Below, piece by piece: positions 24,461 through 33,102 of a stretch of 64,000 nt of DNA (the stretch's first letter is position 1; every line of letters begins with the position of its first letter). The stretch is from NCBI GenBank assembly GCA_002256345.1, contig NKIY01000003.1, forward strand, positions 248,001 through 312,000. Reading direction: 5' to 3'. The stretch comes from Bradyrhizobiaceae bacterium PARB1. GTDB taxonomy: Bacteria > Pseudomonadota > Alphaproteobacteria > Rhizobiales > Xanthobacteraceae. Position numbers and translations under genes: made by a program. The notes beneath the pieces are model-generated. The model was not told where the DNA came from. It was given only the letters and a program-made list of their open reading frames with translations, and did no database searches.

Positions 24461-25860
24461 AACTGGAAACGCCACAGGCGATCGCCGCCGCCAATCCCGC
24501 GCCGCTGCCGGAGATGAATCCGCGCACGCGCATGCTGCTGCAGGCTCCGATCGTCCCCACGCTCGTCAAACTCGCCTGGCCAAATCTGCTGGTGATGCTG
24601 GCGCAGGCCTCCACCGGCCTGATCGAGACCTGGTGGGTGTCGCATCTCGGCACCGACGCGCTGACCGGCATGGCCGTGGTCTTTCCCGGCTTCATGATGA
24701 TGCAGATGCTCTCGGCCGGCGCCATGGGCGGCGGCATTTCCTCGGCCATCGCCCGCGCGCTCGGCGCCCGCCGCGCCGACGATGCCGAGGCGCTGGTGCT
24801 GCATGCCACCGTCATCAATATCCTGCTCGGCCTGATCGGCTCGGCGATCTTCTTGTTCGGCGGTCGCGCGATCTATTCGTCCATGGGCGTCAGCGGCGGC
24901 GCACTCGACGCGGCGATGCAATATTCCAACGTCGTGTTCGGCGGCAGCATCCTGGTCTGGCTGATGAACGGCTTTGCCAGCATCATCCGCGGTACCGGCA
25001 ACATGCTGGTGCCCTCGCTGTCGATCTGCATTGGCGTTGTCATCCTGATCCCGCTCTCTCCGCTGCTGATCTTCGGCTGGGGACCGATTCCCGCGCTCGG
25101 CATTGCCGGCGGCGGCTGGGCGGTGGTGATCTCCACTTTCACCGTCGCGGCCGTGCTCGGCGGCTACGTTCTCTCCGGCCGCTGCATCGTACAGTTCAAA
25201 TGGGCGCGGCTGCGCTGGGATCTCTCCGCGGATATCCTCCGCGTCGGCGCCATCGCCGCGGTGATTTCGCTGCAGACCAGCCTCACCGTGTTGCTCACCA
25301 CCGCGCTGGTCGGCGGCATGGCTGGCGGCGACGCGGTGGCCGGCTTCGGTACCGGCGTGCGCCTCGAATATTTGATGGTGCCGTTGGCCTTCGGTTTCGG
25401 CGGACCGCTGGTGGCGCTGGTCGGTACCAATATCGGCGCCGGGCAGCAGGACCGAGCGCTGCGTGCCGCGCTGATCGGCGGCGCCATGGTGTTCGCCATC
25501 ACCGAAAGCATCGGGCTCGCCGCCGCGATCTGGCCAGCGGCGTGGCTCGGCCTGTTCGGCTCAGACCCGCAAATGATAGAGACCGGCAGCAGCTATCTGC
25601 GCATCGTCGGCCCCGCTTACGGCTTCTTCGGCCTCGGACTGTCGCTGTATTTCGCATCCCAGGGCGCCGGCAAGATGCTGTACCCGCTGCTGGCGGGCGT
25701 GCTCCGCCTCCTGATCTCCATCGGCGGCGGCTGGCTGGTACTGCAAATGACGGGATCTCTGACCTGGCTGTTTGCCTGCCTCGCGCTTGCACTGGTGATC
25801 TACGGCACCATCATCGCTACCGCCGTGGCGACGGGGACGTGGTTCAAGAAGGCCAGCTAA
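24457..25860 (+). CDS. MATE family multidrug efflux transporter
   Basis: A 467-aa, twelve-helix MATE (DinF/NorM-like) exporter that expels cationic drugs or metabolites using an H+ or Na+ gradient. It has the two-fold MatE repeat: LVKLAWPNLLVMLAQASTGLIETWWVSHLGTDALTGMAVVFPG in the first half and VPLAFGFGGPLVALVGTNIGAGQQDRA in the second. The ATG at 24457 overlaps the HxlR stop by four bases; the open frame further upstream overlaps HxlR coding sequence and is not used. An MFS exporter follows 148 bp on, so this is an efflux cluster under a likely HxlR regulator. Confidence 0.9.
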   Translation: MKLETPQAIAAANPAPLPEMNPRTRMLLQAPIVPTLVKLAWPNLLVMLAQASTGLIETWWVSHLGTDALTGMAVVFPGFMMMQMLSAGAMGGGISSAIARALGARRADDAEALVLHATVINILLGLIGSAIFLFGGRAIYSSMGVSGGALDAAMQYSNVVFGGSILVWLMNGFASIIRGTGNMLVPSLSICIGVVILIPLSPLLIFGWGPIPALGIAGGGWAVVISTFTVAAVLGGYVLSGRCIVQFKWARLRWDLSADILRVGAIAAVISLQTSLTVLLTTALVGGMAGGDAVAGFGTGVRLEYLMVPLAFGFGGPLVALVGTNIGAGQQDRALRAALIGGAMVFAITESIGLAAAIWPAAWLGLFGSDPQMIETGSSYLRIVGPAYGFFGLGLSLYFASQGAGKMLYPLLAGVLRLLISIGGGWLVLQMTGSLTWLFACLALALVIYGTIIATAVATGTWFKKAS

Positions 25861-26008
25861 GCGGTAGAATGGATGGAGCGCAGACGCACGAGTGCCGAAG
25901 GCGGCGAGACGTGCATACGGCACATGCAACCGGACGCCTGTAGGCCAGCCGCGAACTGGCCTAGATAGCCGGATCGGCCAGCGTGGCCGCATCCAGGAAT
26001 CCCCGGAA

Positions 26009-27400
26009 ATGGCAGATGGTATCCCGACACAGGCTCCTCAGCCCACGGAAGGGCTGACGCCGCAGCAGCAGCGCTGGGCGCGTGTCGCGATTTTCACTGC
26101 GCTGGCCATGGCCTCACTCGACACCGCCATCGCCAATGTCGCCCTGCCGACCATTGCGGCCGAGCTGAAGGCGACGCCGGCCGATGTGATCTGGGTCGTG
26201 AACGTCTATCAGATCGCCATGGTGGCCACGCTGTTGCCGTTCGGGGCGCTGGGCGAGATCATCGGCCATCAGCGCATCTATTTGTTCGGATTGATCCTGT
26301 TCACAGCGGCCTCGGTCGCCTGCGCGCTGTCCTGGTCGCTGGAAACCCTTTTGATCTCGCGCGTGCTGCAGGGATTGGGCGCGGCCGGCGCGATGAGCGT
26401 CAACGCAGCCCTGGTTCGCACCGTCTACCCGCCGCATCATTTCGGCCGCGGTCTCGGACACAACGCGCTCATAGTCGCGACCTCCTTCACGATCGGACCG
26501 ACCGTGGCTTCCGCGATCCTTGCGGTCGCCAGCTGGGAATGGCTGTTCGCCATCAACCTGCCGTTCGGACTCGCAGCCCTCGCCATCAGCCTGAAAACCT
26601 TGCCGAAGACGCCGCGCGCCACACATAGCTTCGACTATTTCGGCGCGCTGCTGGCGGTGGCCTGCCTCGGCCTCCTGATCACCGGCATCGACAGCGCCGC
26701 CCACCACGTCTCCGCACCGGTCGTCATTGCCGAACTGATCGTTGGACTTTTTTTCGGCTGGGCGCTGCTGCGCAAGCAGGCCGGGCATCCCGCGCCGATG
26801 CTGCCCATCGACCTGTTCCGCCGGCCGCTATTCGCCCTGTCCGCTGCGACGGCCGTCTGCTCCTTCTCGGTCCAGGGCCTCGCTTTTGTGTCACTGCCCT
26901 TCTATTTCGAGGAAATCCTGCACCGCTCGGCGGTCGAGACCGGCTTCTTCCTCACACCCTGGCCGCTGGTCGTCGGCATCATGGCGCCGATCGCCGGCCG
27001 GCTGTCGGACCACTACCCCGCCGGCCTGCTGGGTGGCATCGGTCTCGCCTTGCTCGGCATCGGCATGGTGCTGCTGGCGACGTTGCCGCCCGAGCCCAGC
27101 ATCGCCAATATCGTCTGGCGGATGGTGATCTGCGGCGCCGGCTTCGGCTTTTTCCAGGCGCCGAACATGAAGGCCATCATGTCCAGCGCCCCCGCCGGCC
27201 GCAGCGGCGGCGCCAGCGGCATCGTTGCCACCGCCCGGCTGACGGGCCAGAGCATCGGCGCCGCCCTCGCCGCCTTCTGCTTCGGCCTGTTCGGCCATGC
27301 CGGCGCCACCTGGGCGCTGGCAGTTGGCGCGGGCTTCGCCGCGGTGGGCTGCATCATGAGTTTCCTGCGACTGGTCGTGCAGCAGCCGAGCGACGCCTAA
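26009..27400 (+). CDS. MFS transporter, DHA2 (EmrB/QacA-like) family
   Basis: A 463-aa drug:H+ antiporter-2 type exporter. Motif D1 is seen in MASLDTAIANVALPTIAAELKA. The helix 4-5 region reads RVLQGLGAAGAMSVNAALVRTVYPP. About 13-14 helices can be counted, matching DHA2 rather than the 12-helix DHA1. There is no linked EmrA membrane-fusion gene, so it probably works as a stand-alone inner-membrane pump. The start at 26009 avoids an Arg/Cys-rich upstream frame unlike the family. It follows the MATE gene and may belong to the same resistance region. Confidence 0.87.
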   Translation: MADGIPTQAPQPTEGLTPQQQRWARVAIFTALAMASLDTAIANVALPTIAAELKATPADVIWVVNVYQIAMVATLLPFGALGEIIGHQRIYLFGLILFTAASVACALSWSLETLLISRVLQGLGAAGAMSVNAALVRTVYPPHHFGRGLGHNALIVATSFTIGPTVASAILAVASWEWLFAINLPFGLAALAISLKTLPKTPRATHSFDYFGALLAVACLGLLITGIDSAAHHVSAPVVIAELIVGLFFGWALLRKQAGHPAPMLPIDLFRRPLFALSAATAVCSFSVQGLAFVSLPFYFEEILHRSAVETGFFLTPWPLVVGIMAPIAGRLSDHYPAGLLGGIGLALLGIGMVLLATLPPEPSIANIVWRMVICGAGFGFFQAPNMKAIMSSAPAGRSGGASGIVATARLTGQSIGAALAAFCFGLFGHAGATWALAVGAGFAAVGCIMSFLRLVVQQPSDA

Positions 27401-27596
27401 AAATATTTGCGGCAGATCGCGCGCGTCACATTTCTCTTTTGCAATGCCGTATTAAGTGATGTGATATACTGCAGTGCAAAGAGAGTTGATTTGCGTCGCA
27501 AGTAACAAAACTGAGTTCCAAAGCCCTCGGTAAATATGCACCCAAAGCTGCTGGACCCGTTTTGCTTGGTTGTCGCATGGGGCACGAGGGGCGCGC

Positions 27597-29015
27597 TTGA
27601 GGGTTCTGTTCGTCACGCCTGAGATCGACGACTATGTCCGCGTCGGCGGACTTGCCGCCGTGTCGGCTGCTCTTCCCCGTGCGCTTCGCAACTGGACCGA
27701 TGTCCGCGTCATCCTCCCCGGCTACCGCGACGTGGTTTCCCAATGCGGCCCCATCCAGATCGTCGGCGAATGCCCGGCGCTGGCGGAGATGCCAGCCTGC
27801 ACACTCGGCCTCGCCGCCGCGAAGGACGGCATGCCTATCTATGTGCTGCTGTGCCCACAGCTCTATGACCGCCCCGGCAATCCCTACGGCGACGAAAGCG
27901 CCCGCGACTGGCCGGACAACGACATCCGCTTCGCCCGTTTCGCCTCGGCCGCCGCGCTGCTCGCCAGCGGCCATCTCGACCCGAACTGGGCTGCCGATCT
28001 CGTTCACGCCAATGACTGGCCGGGCGCACTGGTGCCGGCCTATCTGGCCTGGAGCCAGATCCAGATCCCGACCATCCTGACCATCCATAATCTGGCCTAT
28101 CAGGGCCTGTTTCCGAAAACCGCGCTGCGCCGGATCGGCGCGCCGGAGAACTCGTTCCATATCGACGGGATCGAATTCTACGACAAGCTGTCCTTCCTCA
28201 AGGGCGGCCTGAACTACTCGACGCATCTCACCACGGTAAGCGAGACCTATGCCCGCGAGATCACCACCGCGGAATTCGGCTGCGGCCTCGAGGGGCTTCT
28301 GAAGAAGCGCTCCAACGCATCGCAGCTCACTGGCATCCTCAACGGCATCGACGAGACCTGGGACCCGCGCTTCTGCCAGGAGCTGATGCGCCCGTTCGGC
28401 GCCGGCGACTGGGAGGCGAAACGCGCCAATGCCGACGGTGTCCGCCAGCAATTCGGGCTCGCGCTCTCACGCGGGCCCATTTTTGGTCTGGTGGCGCGCC
28501 TCGTCCACCAGAAGGGCGTCGATCTCGTACTCGCCGCTGCCGATGCCATCGTGTCAGCCGGCGGACAGATCGTGGTCACCGGGCGCGGCGAGCCAGCCAT
28601 CGAGAACGCGCTGATGGAAGCGCATCGCCGCCGCCCCGACGCGATCGGCGTCGCCATCGGCTTCAACGACCGCGAAGCCCGCCGCATTTTCGCCGGCAGC
28701 GATTTCACGCTGATGCCATCGCGCTTCGAACCCTGCGGGCTCAGCCAGATGTATGCCCAGCGCTTCGGCTCGCTGCCGATCGGTCACCAGACCGGCGGCC
28801 TCGCGGAGACTATTATCGATGGCGAGACTGGCTTCCTGTTCAACAAACCCTCGACCGAGTCGTTTCTCGGCGGCATCCTGCGCGCCTTCGCCACTTTCGG
28901 ATCGCAGGATCGGCTGAACTCCATGCGCCGCAGCGCCATGGCGAAGTCGTTTTCGTGGAACATCTCGGCAGCGAGCTATTCGTCGCTGTACCGGAAGATG
29001 TCGCTCGCCGCCTGA
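27597..29015 (+). CDS. glgA: Glycogen synthase-like glycosyltransferase (GT5)
   Basis: A GT-B fold enzyme of about 472 aa in the glycogen/starch synthase family, which extends alpha-1,4-glucan from ADP-glucose. The N-terminus MRVLFVTPEIDDYVRVGGLAAV matches the family, but the ADP-glucose loop K-x-G-G-L is R-V-G-G-L here. LVHANDWPGALVPAYL and the C-terminal PSRFEPCGLSQMYAQRFGSLPIGHQTGGLAETI are canonical. No ATG fits: the TTG at 27597, with AGGGG 4-8 bp upstream, gives the family start, and another TTG at 27570 is possible. No glgB, glgC or glgP is nearby, so a polymer other than glycogen cannot be ruled out. Confidence 0.8.
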   Translation: MRVLFVTPEIDDYVRVGGLAAVSAALPRALRNWTDVRVILPGYRDVVSQCGPIQIVGECPALAEMPACTLGLAAAKDGMPIYVLLCPQLYDRPGNPYGDESARDWPDNDIRFARFASAAALLASGHLDPNWAADLVHANDWPGALVPAYLAWSQIQIPTILTIHNLAYQGLFPKTALRRIGAPENSFHIDGIEFYDKLSFLKGGLNYSTHLTTVSETYAREITTAEFGCGLEGLLKKRSNASQLTGILNGIDETWDPRFCQELMRPFGAGDWEAKRANADGVRQQFGLALSRGPIFGLVARLVHQKGVDLVLAAADAIVSAGGQIVVTGRGEPAIENALMEAHRRRPDAIGVAIGFNDREARRIFAGSDFTLMPSRFEPCGLSQMYAQRFGSLPIGHQTGGLAETIIDGETGFLFNKPSTESFLGGILRAFATFGSQDRLNSMRRSAMAKSFSWNISAASYSSLYRKMSLAA

Positions 29016-29021
29016 CGGGAC

Positions 29022-29041
29022 GGCATCGCGTTAGCGATGCC
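29022..29041. terminator. Terminator-like hairpin after the glycogen synthase gene
   Basis: A perfect 8-bp stem (ggcatcgc / gcgatgcc) with a 4-nt loop, 6 bp after the stop, between convergent genes. There is no T-tract, so it may only stabilise the mRNA end. Confidence 0.45.
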
Positions 29042-29073
29042 TCTCCGCGCCATGGACGCTCCGCGCGATGGAC

Positions 29074-29493
29074 TCAACCGGCGTGTTTACCGGCCAGCAT
29101 GTCGTCAAATCCTTCGGCGGCCTTTCTGACGTCATCAGGGAAATCGGCCATTTCCTGTACTTGCCGGATTTCGATCACTTCACTGCCGGACGCCGGACAT
29201 CTGCTCGCCCAGGCGATCGCCTCATCGCGTGAGGCAACATCGATCATCCAGTAACCGCCAAGCACTTCCTTGGACTCGGCGAACGGCCCATCAGTTACGA
29301 CCGGCTTGCCGTCCGGAAATGAAACACGTGCCCCCATTGAAGGCGGGTGCAGGCCGTCGAGTGTGATCAGCACGCCGGCTTCCTGCAGCGCCTTATTATA
29401 GGCCATCATCTCGGCAACGCGCTCGGCTTCGGGCATGGTGCCCGGCGCCGCCGTCTCGTAGCCACCGGGGATCATCAACATCATAAAGCGCAT
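29074..29493 (-). CDS. YCII/DGPF domain protein
   Basis: A 139-aa YciI-related protein. The fold signature is complete: MRFMMLMIPGG at the first strand, GVLITLDGLHPPSMGARVSF, VVTDGPFAESKEVLGGYWMIDVASRDEAIAWASRCP with the name-giving DGPF, and EVIEIRQVQEM. Proteins of this class are often partners of ECF sigma factors; a related gene stands next to the sigma factor at 34074. Here it is separated from that operon by a GST and other genes. The biochemical role is unknown; a His-Asp pair in YciI has been proposed to be catalytic. Confidence 0.85.
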   Translation of the reverse strand: MRFMMLMIPGGYETAAPGTMPEAERVAEMMAYNKALQEAGVLITLDGLHPPSMGARVSFPDGKPVVTDGPFAESKEVLGGYWMIDVASRDEAIAWASRCPASGSEVIEIRQVQEMADFPDDVRKAAEGFDDMLAGKHAG

Positions 29494-29591
29494 AGATTAC
29501 TCCTGCTTGGGTGTCCAACTGTCACAATGACGAATGCGGTTTTGCCAAACCTACATCAGCGGCGAAATAATCCCGGACGTCATTGTCCGCA

Positions 29592-30239
29592 TCATTCTTG
29601 CGGGAACATGTCGAAATAAGGTTCGGCCTCCCGCAGCACACGCGCCACCGATGGTCGCGCGTGCAGGCGGCTGAGATAGGCGGTGACATTGGGATGCGTA
29701 GTGGCGAAGGGTAGCACCTTGTTGCCGTAGTACAGCGGCGGGAAGGCCGCGCAGTCGGCGAGCGTGAAAGCGTCGCCCATGGCCCATTGCCGATCGGTCA
29801 TATCACGTTCGATCATATCGAGAGCGACGCGCAGCTTGTGCTTTGCCTCAGCAAGGCCATGCGGGTCTTTCGCAGCCGCGGGCCGAAGCCGGTCGCCGAC
29901 GATCTTCTGTATGTGCTCGTGCATGTGCAGATCGAAGAAGCGATCACGCAGCCGGGTCTTCAGGCTGAGATCGCCTTCGGGAATGAAGAGCACGGGGCCG
30001 GGGTAATGACGATCGAGATATTCGATCACGATGGTCGACTCCGGCACGACTGCGTCGCGGGTGCTGTCCTGCAGCACCGGAAACTTGCCGACCGGCCACA
30101 AAGCGAGCAGTGCCGCGCACTGGTCGGGATCGCCGAGATTGACCATGTGATGAGTGAAGGGCGTATCGTTCTCGTAGAGCGCAATCAGCGCCTTCCAGCA
30201 ATAGGATGACAGCGGGTGGAAATGCAGGGTCAGGGACAT
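29592..30239 (-). CDS. Glutathione S-transferase family protein
   Basis: A 215-aa GST. The N-terminal domain reads MSLTLHFHPLSSYCWKALIALYEN, with Ser12 and Cys14 near the glutathione thiol position, then WPVGKFPVLQD (cis-Pro) and VPESTIVIEYLDRHYPG (glutathione-binding Glu-Ser). The helical domain carries MGDAFTLADCAAFPPLYYGN. It lies 98 bp downstream of nothing recognisable and upstream of the YCII gene on the same strand, which suggests co-transcription. The substrate is unknown. Three GSTs in 18 kb mark this as a detoxification-rich region. Confidence 0.87.
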   Translation of the reverse strand: MSLTLHFHPLSSYCWKALIALYENDTPFTHHMVNLGDPDQCAALLALWPVGKFPVLQDSTRDAVVPESTIVIEYLDRHYPGPVLFIPEGDLSLKTRLRDRFFDLHMHEHIQKIVGDRLRPAAAKDPHGLAEAKHKLRVALDMIERDMTDRQWAMGDAFTLADCAAFPPLYYGNKVLPFATTHPNVTAYLSRLHARPSVARVLREAEPYFDMFPQE

Positions 30240-30398
30240 TTGCCCTCTCCTTCAATGAAGCGGTTCACCTGAAAGACGAACGGGACCGGCCGATCCCGAC
30301 ACACGGGACCGCCGGTCCGGGAGGGCATATCCGGGCTTGTCGCCCTCCCCCGCCTCTCCTAAAGAGGCTGGCGAGAACAAACCTTATCGGGACGGACA

Positions 30399-31202
30399 AT
30401 GACCATGACTGACGGCAGCAGCCAGATTCGCAAAGTCGCGCTGGTAACCGGCGCAGCGCGCGGCATCGGACTCGCGGTGGCGAAGCGGTTTCTCGGCGAA
30501 GGCTATCGCGTCGCGCTGCTCGACATCGAGGGTGAGCTGCTCGCCGCCAGTGTCAAAGCCCTGAACGATCCGGATAACACGCTGGCGCTGCATGCGGATG
30601 TCTCCGACGAGATTGCGGTAGCCAAGGCCTTTGCGGAAATGCAGACCCGCTTCGGCCGGCTCGATGCACTGGTCAACAATGCAGGCATCGCCAATTTCAA
30701 GCCGGTGCTGGAGACGACGCTCGCCGAGTGGGACCGCATCATCGCGGTGAACCTCACCGGCCCGTTCCTGTGCACCAAGGCAGCCGCCCCCCTGATGCGC
30801 GAACATGGCGGCGGCGCCATCGTCAACATCGCCTCGATCTCGGCCCTTCGCGCCTCGACGCTGCGCGTCGCCTACGGCACCAGCAAGGCCGGCATCATCC
30901 ATTTCACCAAGCAATGCGCCGTCGAACTCGCGTTGCTCGGCATCCGCGTCAATGCTGTCGCGCCGGGTCCGGTAGAGACGGCGATGGCCAAGGCCGTGCA
31001 TACGCCGGCGATCCGCGCCGACTATCACGATGCGATCCCGCTCAATCGCTATGGCGGCGAGGACGAATTGGCGGACGCCATCTTCTTCCTGTGCAGCGAC
31101 CGCGCGAGCTACATCACCGGTCAGATGCTGGCGGTGGACGGTGGCTTTGACGCAACGGGAATCGGACTACCGACGCTGCGGCGCGAGGGGATCAACGGGT
31201 AG
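30399..31202 (+). CDS. SDR family oxidoreductase
   Basis: A 267-aa classical SDR. It shows TGAARGIG (17-24), LDIEGE with acidic Asp42 favouring NAD(H), NNAG (93-96), Ser146 and Tyr159-x3-Lys163 (YGTSK). The C-terminal ITGQMLAVDGGFDATG is the usual dimer-interface end of FabG-like enzymes. Two ATGs, at 30399 and 30405, are equally usable. It is a single gene, divergent from the GST across a 159-bp gap. Substrates of such FabG-like SDRs include sugar acids, secondary alcohols and 3-oxoacyl thioesters; none can be chosen here. Confidence 0.87.
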   Translation: MTMTDGSSQIRKVALVTGAARGIGLAVAKRFLGEGYRVALLDIEGELLAASVKALNDPDNTLALHADVSDEIAVAKAFAEMQTRFGRLDALVNNAGIANFKPVLETTLAEWDRIIAVNLTGPFLCTKAAAPLMREHGGGAIVNIASISALRASTLRVAYGTSKAGIIHFTKQCAVELALLGIRVNAVAPGPVETAMAKAVHTPAIRADYHDAIPLNRYGGEDELADAIFFLCSDRASYITGQMLAVDGGFDATGIGLPTLRREGING

Positions 31203-31240
31203 GCAAGCCGGGATTGTACCAAACGCCCGGGCTCGTCACG

Positions 31241-31287
31241 GTCCCGGTTCTGCGCAACAGCGTTGCTCGCTGCAGCGCGCCCGGGAC
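31241..31287. repeat. GTCCCGG...CCGGGAC palindrome
   Basis: A 47-bp imperfect inverted repeat with ends gtcccgg and ccgggac and an inner gcaac-agc-gttgc hairpin, lying between the convergent SDR and DUF1772 genes. It could form a terminating hairpin for either side. Confidence 0.6.
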
Positions 31288-31310
31288 ACAGTGGCGATGT
31301 TCATCAAACC

Positions 31311-31793
31311 TTAGAGCTGCCTCAACGCCTGGATAAATGTCCCGAGAGCTACGGTCGAAGTGACTGTGCGTACGTGGTTCCAGCCGGTCCAGACCGAGAG
31401 ATAGCGCGCCCAGATGCCGGCAACTTCGCTGCTGTCGGCAGCGCCAGCGGCCAGTGCGTCGTTCATCGGCACGTTGAAGATGATGGTGACGAGGAAGGTG
31501 CCGGCTGCGTAGAGCAGCGCGCCCGTCACCAGCCACGCTGACGCCGGATGTGACCAGTTCAGCACAGCCACGATGGCGATGACGACACAGAGCAGCGCCG
31601 TGCCCATGAAGACCGAGAGGAAGAGCGGGCTGAGGATCGTGGTGTTGATCGACTGCATCGCCGCGATGCCGGCGGCGGCCGGAAGCTTGCCGAGCGCGCT
31701 CATGATCGTCACCGAGAACACGAAAAACAATCCGGCCATTAGGCCCGATCCGATCGCCGCTAAAAAGGCCAGACCGAACGTCATTTGCCTCAT
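31311..31793 (-). CDS. DUF1772 family membrane protein (anthrone-oxygenase-like)
   Basis: A 160-aa, four-helix membrane protein of the DUF1772 family. It begins MRQMTFGLAFLAAIGSGLMAGLFFVFSVTIMSAL and contains MQSINTTILSPLFLSVFMGTALL, the family fingerprint, and a conserved N-x(n)-W segment near the C-terminus. Some members catalyse anthrone oxidation in polyketide pathways; most are uncharacterised. It is the last gene of a minus-strand run (MFS, VOC, DoxX, sigma factor), and in this bacterial group DUF1772, DoxX and YCII/VOC genes are often found near ECF42-type sigma factors, so shared control is plausible. Confidence 0.83.
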   Translation of the reverse strand: MRQMTFGLAFLAAIGSGLMAGLFFVFSVTIMSALGKLPAAAGIAAMQSINTTILSPLFLSVFMGTALLCVVIAIVAVLNWSHPASAWLVTGALLYAAGTFLVTIIFNVPMNDALAAGAADSSEVAGIWARYLSVWTGWNHVRTVTSTVALGTFIQALRQL

Positions 31794-31829
31794 CCCTCTT
31801 CCCCGACCGATGCAGCCTAGCAGCCTCGC

Positions 31830-33029
31830 CTATTCTGCAAGCTGCGGCGAAAGTTCGCGCGGACGCAATGTGCACACCGTGATGATCAACGCGGCGATCG
31901 CCGTCAATGCAATGGTCGCGACCATCGGCAGCGACGTGCCGTTGAAGAACAAGCCGGCGATGGCGATCACCGCACCGCCAGTCAGCATCTGCAGCGTGCC
32001 GCCGAGCGCGCTGGCGCTGCCGGCGATCGGGCCATGCTCCTCCAGCGACAACACCATGGTCGCAGGGATCACGAGACCGAGGAAGGCGAAAGACATGAAC
32101 AGCAGCGGGATCAGCACCCACAGGCTGGTGAAGCCGACCAGTGTCAGCGCCAACAGCAATAGCGCAAACGATGCGTAAGCCACGACGGCGCCCATCACCA
32201 CCCGGCCCATGCCGAAACGCGCGCCGAGCCAACCTGCGAACTGCGACGTGCCGATGAAGCCGACGGCATTGATCGAAAACGCCACGCTGTATTCCGCCAA
32301 TGTCAGGCCATAGGTCTTGATGTAGACGAAGGACGACATCGACAGAAACGTAAAGAAGCTGGACATGCCGAGGCCGCCAATGAAGGTGAGCCCGAGGAAG
32401 TGCCAGTCGCGAAACAGCACACCGAAATGGCCGAGCACGCTGCGGACATCGCCGCGGATGCGCTCATGCGCCGGCCGCGTCTCCGGCAGCATCGTTGCCA
32501 GGAGCACGGTGGCTATCAGCGCTGCGACCGTCACCGCGACAAATACGGCACGCCAGCCGAACGGCACGATCAGCGCACTACCACCGAGCGGTGCGAGGAT
32601 CGGCGAGACTGAGAACACCAGCATGACGAGAGACATGAGCCGCGTCGCTTCGACACCCGTATGCAGATCGCGGATAATGGCGCGCGGGATTACGCCCATC
32701 GCAGCAGCGCCGAGGCCCTGAACGAAGCGAAACGCGATCAGCCATTCCACGGTCGGCGCCAACGCGCAGCCGACCGAGCCCACGACGAACAGCGCCAGGC
32801 CGGCATAGAGCGGCGCCTTGCGGCCATAGACGTCGGACAGCGGGCCATAAGCGATCTGGCACAAACCGAAGGCGATGAAATAGGAGGTCAGCGTGAGCTG
32901 CGTTGCCGATGTTGTGGCGCCGAGGTCGCTTTCGATATCGGGCAGCGCCGGCAGATACATATCGATGGCGAAGGGGCCGACGGCACAGAGCAGACCAAGC
33001 ACGATGGCATTGCGGGCAAACGGAGACAT
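31830..33029 (-). CDS. Bcr/CflA family MFS multidrug exporter
   Basis: A 399-aa, twelve-helix drug/H+ antiporter (DHA1). It opens with LGLLCAVGPFAIDMYLPALPDIESDLGATTSATQLTLT, typical of Bcr/CflA proteins. The helix 2-3 loop motif GPLSDVYGRKAPLY and motif B/C region RFVQGLGAAAMGVIPRAIIRDL confirm it. Substrates in the family include bicyclomycin, chloramphenicol, sulfonamides and cysteine. It lies 36 bp upstream of the DUF1772 gene and is separated from the VOC gene by a GC palindrome, so it might be transcribed with either or alone. Confidence 0.9.
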   Translation of the reverse strand: MSPFARNAIVLGLLCAVGPFAIDMYLPALPDIESDLGATTSATQLTLTSYFIAFGLCQIAYGPLSDVYGRKAPLYAGLALFVVGSVGCALAPTVEWLIAFRFVQGLGAAAMGVIPRAIIRDLHTGVEATRLMSLVMLVFSVSPILAPLGGSALIVPFGWRAVFVAVTVAALIATVLLATMLPETRPAHERIRGDVRSVLGHFGVLFRDWHFLGLTFIGGLGMSSFFTFLSMSSFVYIKTYGLTLAEYSVAFSINAVGFIGTSQFAGWLGARFGMGRVVMGAVVAYASFALLLLALTLVGFTSLWVLIPLLFMSFAFLGLVIPATMVLSLEEHGPIAGSASALGGTLQMLTGGAVIAIAGLFFNGTSLPMVATIALTAIAALIITVCTLRPRELSPQLAE

Positions 33030-33063
33030 TGCAGCTACTTTTCAGTTCAGAAGAATCCAGCAA

Positions 33064-33092
33064 GCTTCTCCCCGCAGATCGCGGGGAGAAGC
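33064..33092. repeat. GC-rich palindrome, CTTCTCCCC family, copy 3
   Basis: Perfect 12-bp arms (gcttctccccgc / gcggggagaagc) enclose a 5-nt loop, between two same-strand genes (VOC ending at 33103, MFS starting at 33029). It is nearly the same as copies 1 and 2, and could end the upstream operon or reduce read-through. Confidence 0.75.
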
Positions 33093-33102
33093 CCATCAAA
33101 TA

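Noticed and set aside
27430-27480. Sigma-70-like promoter before the glycogen synthase gene (TTGCAA ... TATACT)
   Set aside because: The spacing of 20 bp is too long for a good promoter, so it is not listed; the A/T-rich gap 27401-27596 probably does hold the promoter.
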